Notes: generated by a model not told the origin, from the sequence alone. Positions 43,521 to 54,510 are shown, counted from the stretch's first letter. The stretch: 64,000 bases of DNA from Budorcas taxicolor (GCF_023091745.1 NC_068922.1:24900001-24964000); one strand, 5' to 3'. Program-made: numbers and translations.

Positions 43521-43736
43521 CTGGGCTCCCCTGGTGGCTCAGATGATAAAGAATTTGCCTGCAATTCGAGAGACCTGGGTTCAGTCCCTGAGTCAGAAAG
43601 ATCCCCTGGAGAAGGAAATGGCAACCCACTCCAGTATTCTTGCCTAGAAAATTCCATTGACAGAGGAGCCTGGCAGGCTATAGTCCATGAGGTCTCGAAG
43701 AGTCAGACACGAATGAGCAACTTTCACTTTCGCCTT
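43521..43736 (+). mobile_element. Bov-tA SINE with perfect 12-bp TSD
   Basis: Full-length sense copy, head ctcccctggtggctcagatg, 3' end gcaactttcactttcgcctt. ctttcagaacac occurs at 43509-43520 and 43737-43748. Confidence 0.97.
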
Positions 43737-43748
43737 CTTTCAGAACAC

Positions 43749-44384
43749 TCACCATCTCATTATGAAACTTACAGCAACCTTCTTAGCCTGCGTCCCTCAA
43801 TCCTAAGGATCACATCTAAATGGCAGTGAAGTGAATGACTTCAGTGGCCCTTTCTTTCTGGAGGACAGAGAGAGACTCTGCAAGTCCTGTAGGATGTGCC
43901 CATGCTGGAAAGAACCTCATGAAATTATTCATGCCTTCAAGCTGGGCTGAGTTTAATCCTTCAGAGAGAGGCAACTGTCAAGTGTTTCAGATGTTGAGCA
44001 TACTTTATCATTTTGACCTGAATGCTCAAGGCATTCCTCTGTGTCTAACCTAAAACTGGTTTGAAGTGGGATTTCTTTTCACATAGTATAAATTTATATA
44101 TTCTTCCTGGCTGTAGAAATAATGCATGTTCCTTTTAAATGGTTGTCAGTTTAAGATATTTTAAGTTTATTTCCTAGATTCTTTTCTTGTGGCTTTGAAA
44201 TTGAGACAAAATTGATTCTTATGATACAAATAACTCTTAAGGAAGAGTAATTTCATCATAACAGAATCATGTAGAAACTCTTTTATAAGGACGTCTAGAA
44301 AAATGTAAACCAATATATCTAGCATAAATTCCATTTACGTGGAGAAGGAAAACTTTGAGTCCCAGTGACACATTTAGATCCAGG
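43749..44384. other. Unassigned sequence
   Basis: AT-rich with no recognised gene or repeat. Confidence 0.3.
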
Positions 44385-44530
44385 TTGGTGCCTGAACCAG
44401 CCTTTTAAAGCAAATTTTCAAGCTTGATTTCCTTATCTATAAATTGAAGAAACACATTTTTCTCAGGATTGTGTAAACTGAATATAATGTTACATGTGAA
44501 AGACCCTGATAGGAATCAGGTACACAGAGT
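44385..44530 (+). mobile_element. MIR SINE relic
   Basis: Sense MIR: agcttgatttccttatctat, aaattgaagaaac, caggattgtgtaaactgaat, ataatgttacatgtgaaaga. Moderately diverged. Confidence 0.6.
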
Positions 44531-44643
44531 AGCTTCCCAGATAATCCTTTGTCTTCCCATACCTTCTCCATCTCTTCCTAACTTCTTCTTCTATTGTTTT
44601 TTTAAACAGATATTATCCCTTGTTAGACATCTCTCTCTCTCTC

Positions 44644-44804
44644 TTTTTTTAATATTTATTTGTTTATTTGACTGCACTGGGTTGGGACATGTGAATTCTT
44701 AGTTGAGGCATGTGGGCTCTATTAATTTCCTGACCAGGGATTGAACCTGGGCCCTCTGCATTGGGAACGTGGAGTCTTAGCCACTGGACCACCAGGGAAG
44801 TCTC
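44644..44804 (-). mobile_element. CHR-type SINE with imperfect TSD
   Basis: Reversed copy with full head (gccactggaccaccagggaa). tagacatctct before and tagatatctct after are the likely TSD. A short (TC)n run lies on the left, within 44626-44643. Confidence 0.93.
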
Positions 44805-44959
44805 TAGATATCTCTTTATGAGCACAGAAAATATGTTTTTTTCTTGATTGTAACATTGCAGTTCAGTCATGGGAGATATTTTTCCCCTTTGGGGCATTGC
44901 CACCCAGTTTTTGTCCATTCAAAAATATCTTCATCATAGTCCATTAGTCACTGCATGTG

Positions 44960-45165
44960 TGTGCTCTTAGCCGTGGCTGACTCTCTGTGACCCTTCGCCT
45001 GACCCGCCAGGCTTATGTGTCTGTGGGATTTTCCAGGCAAGAATACTGGAGTGGGTTGCCATTTCCTATTCCAGGGAATATTCCCGACTTAGAGATCAAA
45101 CCCACGTCTCCCTTGTCTCCCGCATTAGCAGGCAGATTCTTTGCCATTATGCCACCTGGGAAGCC
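44960..45165 (-). mobile_element. Bov-tA SINE
   Basis: Reversed copy (gctcttagccgtggctgact..gccattatgccacctgggaa) with the cttgtctcccgcattagcag variant. cattagt at 44942-44948 and 45169-45175 may be the TSD. Confidence 0.9.
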
Positions 45166-45203
45166 GCTCATTAGTTATTACCTAAATCTAAAATTTCAAT
45201 TTA

Positions 45204-45340
45204 GGGACTTCGCTGGCAGCACAGTAGTTAAGACGCTATGCTGCCACTGCAGGGAGCACAGGTTTGATCGCTGGTGGGGGAACTAAGATTTGGCCCAGCC
45301 GAAATAAATAAATCAATTATTTAAATAAATAAATAAAATT
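45204..45340 (+). mobile_element. CHR-type SINE
   Basis: Sense: gggacttcgctggcagcaca, gtttgatcgctggtggggga, actaagattt, then an (AAAT)n-rich tail to 45340. Confidence 0.88.
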
Positions 45341-45549
45341 TAAAGAAAATTAGCCTTCTAAGTGGAAAGAAATCCTGTGCCATCCTTTGTAAAGGATTTT
45401 CTCTCTTACTCTCAAAGTAGCATGTTTAGGGCTTGACTTCAGCCTTCCATGGACCTATTGAGTGAGTCGGTTCAGAAGCTAGCAAACTCCCAGGTAAGAT
45501 GATACTCAGGAATTCTGGTATTATTTGTATCAGTAACCAGGAACCAGGT

Positions 45550-45690
45550 AACATGCTTTACCTGTGTTTCAAGTCTAATTTCACAGCTCTCCACTGGGTA
45601 TTATCACTATTTTAGAGGAAAGAAAGTGAAGATCCTAAGAGGCCAGTCCATTCACACAGGATGGCACACTGAGAATGTTCTAGACCAGGG
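45550..45690 (-). mobile_element. Probable MIR relic
   Basis: Reversed pieces: aacatgctttacctgtg, tctccactgggtattatcac, tattttagaggaaagaaagt. Weak but in order. Confidence 0.45.
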
Positions 45691-45756
45691 TTGCACCAGG
45701 GCTGCCTGAGTCTTTCAGTATTTTCCACAGTTTGATTGCATTTAGGGGTCATGACT

Positions 45757-45886
45757 TGGAGAAAGAAATGGCAACCCACTCCAGTACTCTTGCCTAGAGA
45801 ATTCCATGGACAGAAGAGCCTGGTGGGCTGCCGTCTATGGGGTTGCACAGAATCAAACATGACTGAAGCGACTTAGCAGTAGCAGC
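45757..45886 (+). mobile_element. Bov-A monomer SINE with 13-bp TSD
   Basis: Only one Bov-A unit is present (agaaagaaatggcaacccac..gaagcgacttagcagtagca), half of a Bov-A2. aggggtcatgact at 45744-45756 and aggggtcataact at 45887-45899 flank it (one mismatch), so the half-length form inserted as such. Confidence 0.95.
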
Positions 45887-46167
45887 AGGGGTCATAACTG
45901 TGTGGAGGCTATCCTGCATGACTATCTCTTGACAGGCAGGATAACAGGATCCCACCAAAGCCAGTGTTCATCTCACAGGGCAGTCTCTCCTTTCCTCTGA
46001 TGCCGTCTTCTCTCCACTCTCCCTGCTTGCCATGATAATAGGGTGACTGATGACAATGTGTTCATCAGAGTAGCTAATTCCAAGGATTCATAGTATCATG
46101 ATATCAGTAAAAAGACTGCTTTATCGGTTGTGCAGTTCTATGTGGAAGGAAAGGAGAATCTATGCGA

Positions 46168-46330
46168 CTTCCCTGGTGGTCCAGTGGCTAAGACTCCACG
46201 CTTTCAATACAGCAGCTCGGGTTCGATCCCTCGTCAGGGAACTTGACCCCACATGACTGAACTAAGCCTGCATGCCACAATTAAGACTCAGCACAGCCAA
46301 AAAATAATTCACAAATAATAATAATTTTTT
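46168..46330 (+). mobile_element. CHR-type SINE
   Basis: Sense copy: gacttccctggtggtccagt, gttcgatccctcgtcaggga, body with catgccacaattaagactca and an A/T-rich tail. Confidence 0.92.
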
Positions 46331-46335
46331 TTAAA

Positions 46336-47427
46336 TGAGAAGAATGAAAGGAGAGCCTAATTAGGACTTGATCTCTAGGCCTTTGGGGGTCCAGGAGGAA
46401 AGGAGTCTGCCTGGTTTGGCTTCTGTCCTGGAGAAGCATGAGCTCAACCACAAGGGCTGTGTTATTTCGTCCCAACTCCCATCTCTCCCCTCCCATCCCC
46501 ATGGCAACCACCGCAGGGCTGAGGTCAGGCCAGTCTCCTCTGACCCAAACAGGAGAAATCTTGTTTGGCGAAATTTATTCCTGGGAGTCTTCTTTGGCCT
46601 TAAGCTGCCACCAGAAAAACTCTCCAGACAGCACCCTCTGTCATTGAGTTCACTATCTCATATTTAGTTGACTGTTCTTTTCTTCTGTGATATCCATCTT
46701 ACAAGGAATCATAGGCTTTGCTTGGAAATTATTTTCAAGTAAGCAGAAGTATCTAACCATTCAATCCAGCTTGTTAGTGGCAGGAATATTCGTTGCCTGT
46801 GTGTGTGAAAGAGACTGTGAAAATGTGTCTGACGCATGTTACTTGGAGAGAGTTCTCTGTCATCTAATCCATCAAAATGCAAATCCTCTGATCTGATTGC
46901 TTTACTTTTTCCTAACTGTGTATATGTGTTATGCTCAGTAGGCTGCCAAGTCCATATGAATTAGCACTGCTTGTTATCTTTTTCCTTCTCCTGTCAAAAT
47001 AACCAGCCATCATTATGCAAAAGAAATGCATTCTTCCTGGGCTAAAGTGGGGCTCAGTGCCCCAACTTACAAATTAACGTTTTCTTTCTGGAAGCATTCT
47101 GTCATCATACGCAATAGGATTCCCTCATGTCTTGTGCATGTTGGCAAAATCTTTTAACTCTAGTTGAACTGACAGTCATGAGATGGCTTGGAAGGTTGTC
47201 ATGCCAAGGTGATTACTCCTCCTCTATTCCTAAAAGAGACTTCACAGAGTTGTTTTTAAATTGTATTTAAATCACTATCTGGAGTTGAATTCTTTTGCTT
47301 TTCTTTTCAGTGAGACTGGATGTTTATCTCAGTGCTTCCACTTCTAGATAAGTATAGCTTCTCCCTTATCTGAACCCAACACTCCTGGGAAAACTTTAGG
47401 GAATTAAATCAGGAAAACAAACTATGC
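46336..47427. other. Unassigned 1.1-kb interval
   Basis: A 99-codon plus frame at 46368-46667 and a 69-codon frame overlap and have no domains. No repeat is recognised. Confidence 0.35.
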
Positions 47428-47641
47428 CTGCTCATGCTCAGTCATGTCCAGTTCTTTGTGACCCCCATGGACTGTAGCCTGCCAGGCTCCTCGGTCCGTG
47501 GGATTTTCCAGACAAGAATACTGCAGTGGGTTGCCATGCCCTCCTCTAGGGAATCTTCCTAACCCAGGAATCAAACCCACGTCTCTTGCGTCTCCTGCAT
47601 TGGCAGACAGGTTCTTTACCACTGTCGCCACCTGGGAAGCC
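47428..47641 (-). mobile_element. Bov-tA SINE
   Basis: Reversed full-length copy (gctcatgctcagtcatgtcc..accactgtcgccacctggga) with the cttgcgtctcctgcattggc variant. Confidence 0.93.
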
Positions 47642-47814
47642 CAGCTGTGAGGTAGGTACATGGTAAAGTCTTCCAATGGTGCCTGAAGCCATGTGAACAC
47701 CCACAAAATTAAAAGCTTCTGCCTTCAATTCTCAGTTCCTCTCCTAAAAGTAACTATTGTTCATCTCTTGTTGCGTCCTTTCTAAAGGTGGAATGTGCGT
47801 GTCCCAGCAGATAA

Positions 47815-47991
47815 TATGCATGTGTGCATGCTCAGCGCTTGGTCGTGTTCGACTCTTTTTCCAGGGCAGGACACTGGAGTGGAGTGCTCCTACCGCAGGA
47901 GATCTTCCCCCGCCGGGGTTTGAACCCACATCTCTTGTGTCTCCTACATTGGCAGGCAGGTTCTTTACCACTGCACTGCACAGGAAGCTCC
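47815..47991 (-). mobile_element. Bov-tA SINE, internally shortened
   Basis: Reversed: gtgtgcatgctcagcgcttg, then cgactctttttccagggcag joins two distant parts, so the catggactgtagcc section (about 40 bp) is gone. The head reads ttaccactgcactgcacagg. Confidence 0.85.
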
Positions 47992-48062
47992 AGATATGTG
48001 CCTGGCTTCTTTCTATACTTCTGTAAATTATATGCAGTTATTCCATACTCTGCTTCTTTTCT

Positions 48063-48155
48063 TAGGATTTTTATTTATTTATTTGGCTGGGCCAGGACTT
48101 AGTTGTGACATGTAGGATCTAGTTCCCTGAGCAGAGATCAAATCCAGGCCCCTTT
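48063..48155 (-). mobile_element. CHR-type SINE, 5' truncated
   Basis: Reversed: tttatttatttggctgggcc, ggatctagttccctgagcag, agatcaaatccaggcccc. The tRNA head is absent. Confidence 0.82.
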
Positions 48156-48159
48156 TACT

Positions 48160-48384
48160 TTTCTTTAGAGTTTAACTTTCCTAGGTTGTAATATTTGACC
48201 CTTCTGAAGTTTGTGTTGAAATGAGAAGTTTTATAGGGACCCAGCTTTATTTCTTTTTCTAAGAAGCTATTCATTGGTGCCACTACCCTTGACTGTACAA
48301 TTAATCATTTCGCCACTGATTCGAAATACCACCTGGTGAGATCCAAAATTTTTTTTTTCGGTATGGTCATGAGTTTTAACCTTA
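48160..48384. other. Unassigned sequence
   Basis: Nothing is recognised except T-runs near 48350. Confidence 0.3.
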
Positions 48385-49112
48385 CATCTCTCCCTCTTTT
48401 TTTTTTAAGTTTTACTTTTATATTTGAGTATAGTTATTAACACGGTTGTGACAGTTTCAGGTACACAGTAAAGGGACTCAGCCATACATAAACAAGTATT
48501 CGTTCTTCCCCTAGCTCCCCTCCCATCCAGGCTGCCACATAATTAATATTGAGCAGAGTTCCCTGTGCTATGCAGTAGGACCTTGTTGGTTATCCATTTT
48601 AAATATAGTAATGTATATATGTTGATCCCAAATTCCCTAACTATCCCATATCCCCATCCTTCTCCCCTGGCAACTGTAAGTTTGTTCTTTTAAGTCTGTG
48701 AGCCTGTTTTGTATATAAGTTCATTTTTATCGTTTCTTGTTAGATTCCGCATGTAAGGGATGTCATATAATATTCCTCTTTTTCTATCCAACTTACTTTA
48801 CTCAGTAGGTCCATCCATGTTACTGCAAATGGCACTATTCCTTCTTTTTATGGCTGAGTCCATTGTACATATGCACCACACCTTCTTTATCCATTCCTTT
48901 GTCGATGGATATTTAGGTTGCTTCCATGTCCTGCCTATTGTAGACAGTGCTGCAGTGAACACTGGGGTGCATGTATCCTTTGGGATCCTGTTTTTCTCCA
49001 GATATATGCCCAGCAGGGGGATTGCAGGATCCCAGTCAGTGGTAAAAATATTCTAAAAACAGAATTACCATACTGTTCTCCATAATGGCTGTGCCAATTT
49101 ACATTCCCACCC
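48385..49112 (-). mobile_element. L1 3' end, about 730 bp
   Basis: Reversed 3' UTR (acagtttcaggtacacagta, gttccctgtgctatgcagta, gcaactgtaagtttgttctt) followed by reversed ORF2 end (ttaggttgcttccatgtcct, agtgctgcagtgaacactgg, ttctccataatggctgtgcc). The 98-codon plus frame at 48760-49056 is an antisense shadow. Confidence 0.94.
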
Positions 49113-50604
49113 ACCTCCACACCCTCAGATTCTGCTTGGTTCTGAGTCTGTTCCTCCTGAGCTCTGTGTTTGGTTTCATTGAACTGTGGTTGTTTTTTTT
49201 CTTTCTCCAATTCAAGTATGTTTGAGTTACAGTAGTTTCAGATATGAGTCAAGCAAGGGAACAAAGGGAAGGTTAGTCACTAGTCTGATCCCTTCATATG
49301 CACACTATTTTGAGGCTACTTAATGAGGGGACCTCTGTTCTCAATTTTCTCTACTAACATCAGAACTTAACGTTCACTGTGACATCTTATCATACAAAAA
49401 GAATTAACTTTTGCAGTGATACAATGCTTAGAGAGATTGAATGTATGCCACATTAAAAATAAATAAGGTGATCTTTTAAAAATAGCATCCAAGAAGATAT
49501 TTGTAAAATCTTATCTGGAAATCTCACTTCCGTGGCAGTGTTCCATAAATATGAGACATTTACTCTATCTGTTTGTGCATTTGTAGATCAGCCAGGAAAG
49601 TATTAGTATTTCTTGTGCCTCGTTTTTAGTATGTGGCATTTCAAACAGAGTTATGGGTTGCCCTGATCTGATTGATTTCATATAAAGGTCTTTTTTGGCA
49701 ACAATGGGAACTTCTTCACTCTCCGAGGTAAATCTTGCAGGGCAGGAAGTTGAGGTTTTGGGGTAGATTCCAAGAGTCCGTTCTGATCTTACGGTTGAGG
49801 AATGTGGAAACCTAACGCTTTCCTTTACTTAATAATGTGAATAGTGAAGGATTTTTTTTTCCCCTGAGCTAATTAAGTATTTCTAAAAGAGGATGAACTT
49901 TTAATAATAGGAATGTAACTTTTAACTTATTTTAAACGTGGTCAGAGAATGGTCCCCGCTTTAAAATCTCCTTATTTGTACATGTTATAATTCAAAGGAG
50001 AAACCGTACCATTTATGTGGAGGGAAAATAAATGAGATTTCTTTCTGTCTTCCATATGTTTAATGGTAGGCTTGTGTCTTGGATCGTACTCTGAGTTAAA
50101 ACAGACGGTGGATTCAAGGAGTTGCTGTGATAACGAACTGTTCTTATCTCAGAATCGACTCTGGAGACCATCTCTGAGAATCCCATATTGACTGGCCAGG
50201 CGAGAGATCCATCTTAATCTGAACGGGCAGTTTGATTGTTTCTTTTCAATTAAACAGACATGGGTCCTTTTTAGTCCCAGACTCCAGTCAGAGAAGCAAT
50301 GTGGTTGAGACATCAAGCATAGTGATTTTTTCACCTATAGTTAACACTGAAAGTGAACGCCTGTGTCTTCCTTCAGTATGTAAGAAAGGTCAGTGAAAAG
50401 CTCTGGCACTGGATGGTACGGGAGACAGTTGTAGTGCTTTGGTTGAATTCTGCTCAGCCCTGCATGGAGCTGCCCATTTGGTACCAATACTACAGTTACT
50501 TACTGACACGTCACACTCACCTTGAGTAAGAAGGGCCAAGTAGACTCAGCAACAATGTATGTACCTCAGTGATCCTAGTCAAAGGGCATCTGTACATCGT
50601 CCAG
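49113..50604. other. Unassigned 1.5-kb interval
   Basis: Mostly unique-looking AT-rich DNA. No repeat or supported coding sequence. Confidence 0.35.
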
Positions 50605-50614
50605 CATCTGGGGT

Positions 50615-50824
50615 GAAAATGTTAGTCACTCAGTCATGTCCTAATCTTTGCAACCCCATGGACTGTAGCCTACCAAGCTCCTCAGTCCATGGAATTCTCC
50701 AGGGAAAGACTACTAGAGTAGGTTGCCATTCCCTTCTCCAGGGGATCTTCCTGACCCAGGGATAGAACATGGGTCTCCTGCATTGAAGGCAGATTTTTTA
50801 TTGTCTGAGCCAACAGGGAAGCCC
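50615..50824 (-). mobile_element. Bov-tA SINE with perfect 10-bp TSD
   Basis: Reversed copy; catctggggt at 50605-50614 and 50825-50834 delimits it exactly. Several changes (gactactagagtaggttgcc) make it older than most Bov-tA copies here. Confidence 0.96.
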
Positions 50825-51085
50825 CATCTGGGGTAAGATCATGCTTAAATATCTCAAGGAATCAAAAGATTGGGGAAATACCAAAGGGACCCTCAGGCCA
50901 AGGGAAATGTAGCTAAGATCTTCATTCAAACTTGATCAAGTCCACGGCCATTCCCCTCTTGGAGTGAGCCCTTAGGGTAAGACTTAGCTTTCACTAAATA
51001 CACAGGCAGGGACTTAACCTCCTTCCCCATCACAAATGATATGCTAGAAGTAATTTTCCATTTGAATCCTCCTTATATACTTAGA

Positions 51086-51167
51086 TATTGGGTTGGCCAA
51101 AACATTTGTTCAAGGTTTTCTGTAACATGTTTCAAAAACCTGATGGAACATTTTGGCCAACCCAATA
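51086..51167. mobile_element. Mariner-type MITE, perfect 17-bp inverted ends
   Basis: tattgggttggccaaaa at 51086-51102 is exactly mirrored by ttttggccaacccaata at 51151-51167. The outer TA on each side is the TA target duplication of Tc1/mariner transposons. No transposase is encoded. It matches the short ruminant mariner elements (Mariner1_BT-like, from memory). The inner arms also pair partly (ttgttcaaggtttt against aaaaacctgatggaac), so a transcript would fold into a hairpin of about 35-40 bp. Confidence 0.92.
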
Positions 51168-51239
51168 TTTTGTAGAGAACCCACACTCGCAGTTACCCTT
51201 TCTTGATCACTTTTTTCCCCCTCTCATTTTATTTTGACA

Positions 51240-51690
51240 GTTGACAGGATTTTACAGTTTTTTTTAGAATATTTAATTTTATTTTTTACTTGAATTTTTA
51301 CCATCTTAACCATTTTTAAGCATACAGTTCAATAGTGTTGAGTATATTTTCAGTGTTATACAGCTAATCTCTAAAACTTTTTCATCCAGGAAAACTGAAA
51401 CACTATACCTTTTAAAGAACAATTCCCCAGTCCCCTTTCCTTAGCCCCTGGCAACCAGCATTCTACTTTCTGTCTCTGTGAATTGACTACTGTGAGTACC
51501 TCACATAAGTGGAATCCTAGTGTATTTGTCTTCTTGTGACTGGCTCGTTATTTCACTGAACGTAATGTCCTTGAAGTTCATCGGTACTGTAGTGTGTGTC
51601 AGAATTTTCTTCTAAGGCTGAATAATATTTCATTGTGTGTATAGACCACATTTTGTTTATCTGTTTGTGTGTCAGTGGCCATTCAGGTTT
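51240..51690 (-). mobile_element. L1-type 3' end fragment, older
   Basis: Reversed text: accatcttaaccatttttaa, gcatacagttcaatagtgtt, gcccctggcaaccagcattc, tacctcacataagtggaatc, aatgtccttgaagttcatcg and ggctgaataatatttcattg. It is an older L1 subfamily than the copy at 48385. Confidence 0.85.
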
Positions 51691-52771
51691 TGTTCATTTT
51701 TCATTAGCAAAATATACGCACAGTACTGTTAACCGTGTGGTCACATGTCAGCTGAATAGTTTTAGAATCTGAAGAGACTCCCTGGTTAGACTTTTACTAT
51801 TGTCAGTAACTGTGAGTTGGGTTAGTACATGTTCAGGCACAGAGCAGTCGTCCAGACGATTGCTTTAAAAACATTTACAGCAATTGCTAACTAGTCTTCA
51901 GACCTCAAGTCTCCCTGACGTCAAGTTCGGGCAACCGCAGCCTTTGTGAAAGGAGTCGAAGGACAAAGGTGGCAGCCACTTGGTGAGAGGTGTTTACCTT
52001 CTTCAACTGATTGGCCTCCACCTGGGATCCACAAAGGTGTGTTTTCCACAGACATTTCAGGCCTCTAAGCTTGAGATGTGAGTTTATTCCCTCAAAGACA
52101 CAGTACGTGATCTTTCTCACCAGACACTCTGGAAGGCTCCATTAGATAAACACTCAGAGGGCTGGAAAATGGGAGGAAGGGGACCGTTTAGATTGTTTCA
52201 CATCCTTTGACCTGGAGTACCGCTTTCCTCAACGCTTGCCTCACATTTCTCAGAGGAAGAAAGACATGGAAACTTGGTACATTTATTTTTTACATACGTG
52301 CCAGCTTTGACCACTCTTGGCACTGGGCGAGTGGGAGATTAATGGTCTGGGTTATGCCATGGAAAAAGCCATAAGTCTTTACATCACAATTTTTGTTTTT
52401 AAGACATTTTGTTTTCATAGCTGGGGATTACGCTCTTAGCATGGGGAGAGGGAGAATGAAAAAGGTGATAGAATAAAGAGAGAGCACACTTTTTAAAAAA
52501 CCCAAAATAGGAAGCACACACATACCCAGAAAGATACTAAAATTCTTTGTGAGTTTTGTAAAGAAATGCTGAGTTTTGAGGTGAATAAACAGGATAGGAT
52601 CCCTTTGTATGTGCGGTTCACGTATTATTCCTTGGCTTTAAGAACACTGCTATATAACTAAGAGGTAATTGCTCACCCAATGCAATCAAGGTTTGGTTAT
52701 GCTTATCCTAAAAGGATTACCAATCAAGTTACTTCTAAGACAGAAGTGACTTTAGTTCATTCCAACATTGA
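51691..52771. other. Unassigned 1.1-kb interval with a CRE-like motif
   Basis: TGACGTCA, a perfect cAMP-response-element palindrome, lies at 51916-51923 in a slightly GC-richer patch (51900-52140). No gene is seen next to it. Function is unproven. Confidence 0.35.
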
Positions 52772-52979
52772 CATGAAAGTGAAGTCACTTAGTCGTGTCC
52801 AACTCTTTGCGAGCCCATGGACTGTAGCCCACCAGGCTCCTCTGTCCATGGGATTCTCCAGGCAAGAATACTGGAGTGGGTTGCCATTTCCTTCTCCAGG
52901 GGATCTTCCCGACACAGGGATCGAACCCAGGTCTCCTGCATTGCAGGCAGACGCTTTAACCTCTGTGCCACCAGGGAAG
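52772..52979 (-). mobile_element. Bov-tA SINE, highly conserved
   Basis: Reversed copy nearly identical in layout to 11951-12157 (gaagtcacttagtcgtgtcc..aacctctgtgccaccaggga). The close match suggests recent common origin. Confidence 0.96.
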
Positions 52980-53222
52980 CCATACTTGACTCAAATTATC
53001 TCACAGCTGTATATTAAATGGCAGAATTTTAACTGAAGACAAAATACAAATAAAAAGATAAGTCCTGATAATTAGCTAAGAAATGAAAACTAATTCCATT
53101 AAAATTTGTTTGACTGTTATGCAACTTTGGGGAACATTCCTGATACATAACTTGGTATATATGGATAGCTAGAAATGTATAAGTGCTTATGCATCGTAAT
53201 AGCTCGTGGATGCAGTGGGTTT
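52980..53222. other. Unassigned sequence
   Basis: No recognised feature. Confidence 0.3.
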
Positions 53223-53236
53223 AGAATAGTGTAGCA

Positions 53237-53367
53237 TGGGACTTCCCTGGTGGCCCAGTGGTTAAGACTTTGCACTCCCAACGCAGGGGAAGCAGGTTTG
53301 ATTCCTGGTTGAAGAACTAAGATCCCACATGCTGTGCAGCATGGCCAAGAGATAAAAGATTTAAAAC
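53237..53367 (+). mobile_element. CHR-type SINE, first of a shared-site pair
   Basis: Sense copy: gggacttccctggtggccca, gtttgattcctggttgaaga, actaagatcccacatgctgt. agaatagtgtagca (53223-53236) and agagtagtgtagca (53368-53381) are its TSD. Confidence 0.95.
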
Positions 53368-53386
53368 AGAGTAGTGTAGCAAATGG

Positions 53387-53697
53387 GCTTCCCTGGTGGC
53401 TCAGTTGGTAAAGAATCTGCCTGCAATACAGGAGACCCCGGTTCGATTCCTGGGTCAGGAAGATCTGCTGGAGACGGGACAGGCTACCCACTCCAGTATT
53501 CTTGGGCTTCCCTGGTGGCTTAGCTGGTTAAGAATTTGCCTGCAGTGTGGGAGAAGTGGGTTCAATTCCTGGGTTGGGAAGGTCCCCTGCAGAAGGGAAA
53601 GGCTACTCACTCCAGTATTCTGGCCTGGAGAATTTCATAGACTGTATAGTCCATGGGGTCACAAAGAGTCAAATACTATTAAGCGACTTTCACTTTC
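53387..53697 (+). mobile_element. Dimeric Bov-tA with two tRNA heads
   Basis: Head 1 begins gcttccctggtggctcagtt (near 53387) and head 2 begins gcttccctggtggcttagct (near 53507). Only the second continues into the Bov-A end (tatagtccatggggtcacaa..gcgactttcactttc). TSDs: agtgtagcaaatgg at 53373-53386 and agtatagcaaatgg at 53698-53711. Confidence 0.95.
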
Positions 53698-53844
53698 AGT
53701 ATAGCAAATGGACTTACTGGTTGATCTTGAGTATATGCTTATAGCAGATACCTCTTTTCTTTTTAGTCTGTATTTTTGAGCATAAATACTCTTATTTATA
53801 TGAGTATATATTTATATATCTTATTTATACTTAAATATACTTAT

Positions 53845-54268
53845 AGCATCTGGTCTCATTACTTCATGGCAAATAGGTGGGGAAACAATGGAAACAGTGA
53901 CAGACTTTGTTTTCTTGGGCTCCAAAATCACTGCAGATAGTGACTGCAGCCATGATATTAAAAGACGCTTGCTCCTTGGAAGAAAAGCTATGACCAACCT
54001 AAACAGCATATTCAAAGAGCAGAGACATTACTTTGCCAACAAAACTGATTGCCGAAGCATTGATGCTTTTGAACTGTGGTGTTGGAGAAGACCCTTGAGA
54101 GTTCCTTGACTGCAAGGAGATCAAACCAGTCAATCCTAAAGGAAATCAGTCCTGAATATTCATTGGAAGGACTGATGCTGAAGCTGAAACTCCAATACTT
54201 TGGCCACCTGGTGCAAAGAGCTGACTCACTGGAAAAGACAGTGATGCTGGGAAAGGTTGAAGGCACAA
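53845..54268 (+). mobile_element. BovB internal fragment with deletion
   Basis: It starts at gcatctggtctcattacttc (just after RT) and ends at gctgggaaaggttgaaggca. At about 54044 the text jumps from ttgccaacaaa to actgattgccgaagcattga, removing the GCESWT region. Its native 3' tip is missing, which is unusual for BovB. Confidence 0.93.
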
Positions 54269-54409
54269 TCAGACAATGTGTAATATAGAAAACCACCCTG
54301 CCATAGCCTGGGAATCCACATACATCTGGGTGTGTTCTAGCAGGATTTTTTAAAGAGAGGTTGGAGAATGAGCAAAGCAAAAGTATTTGTCGAGTGTGGA
54401 CCATCTACC

Positions 54410-54510
54410 AGGCACAGAAATGATTTAATTTACTCTTCATTGAAACTCTGGATAAGCTACACAGTGCTGTTCCCATTCTGCAGATGAGAAGACCAAGGCT
54501 CAGCCAGGCT
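54410..54510 (-). mobile_element. MIR SINE relic
   Basis: Reversed: taccaggcacagaaatgatt, gtgctgttcccattctgcag, atgagaagaccaaggctcag. A BovB was later inserted at its edge. Confidence 0.7.

Noticed and set aside
48760..49056. 98-codon hydrophobic open frame
   Set aside because: It lies entirely in a reversed L1 3' end and is the antisense reading of L1.
53387..53460. tRNA-like head with B-box (ggttcgattcctgggtc)
   Set aside because: This is the tRNA-derived head of a SINE. It lacks a full cloverleaf and continues into Bov-A sequence, so it is not a tRNA gene. The same holds for all CHR and Bov-tA heads.
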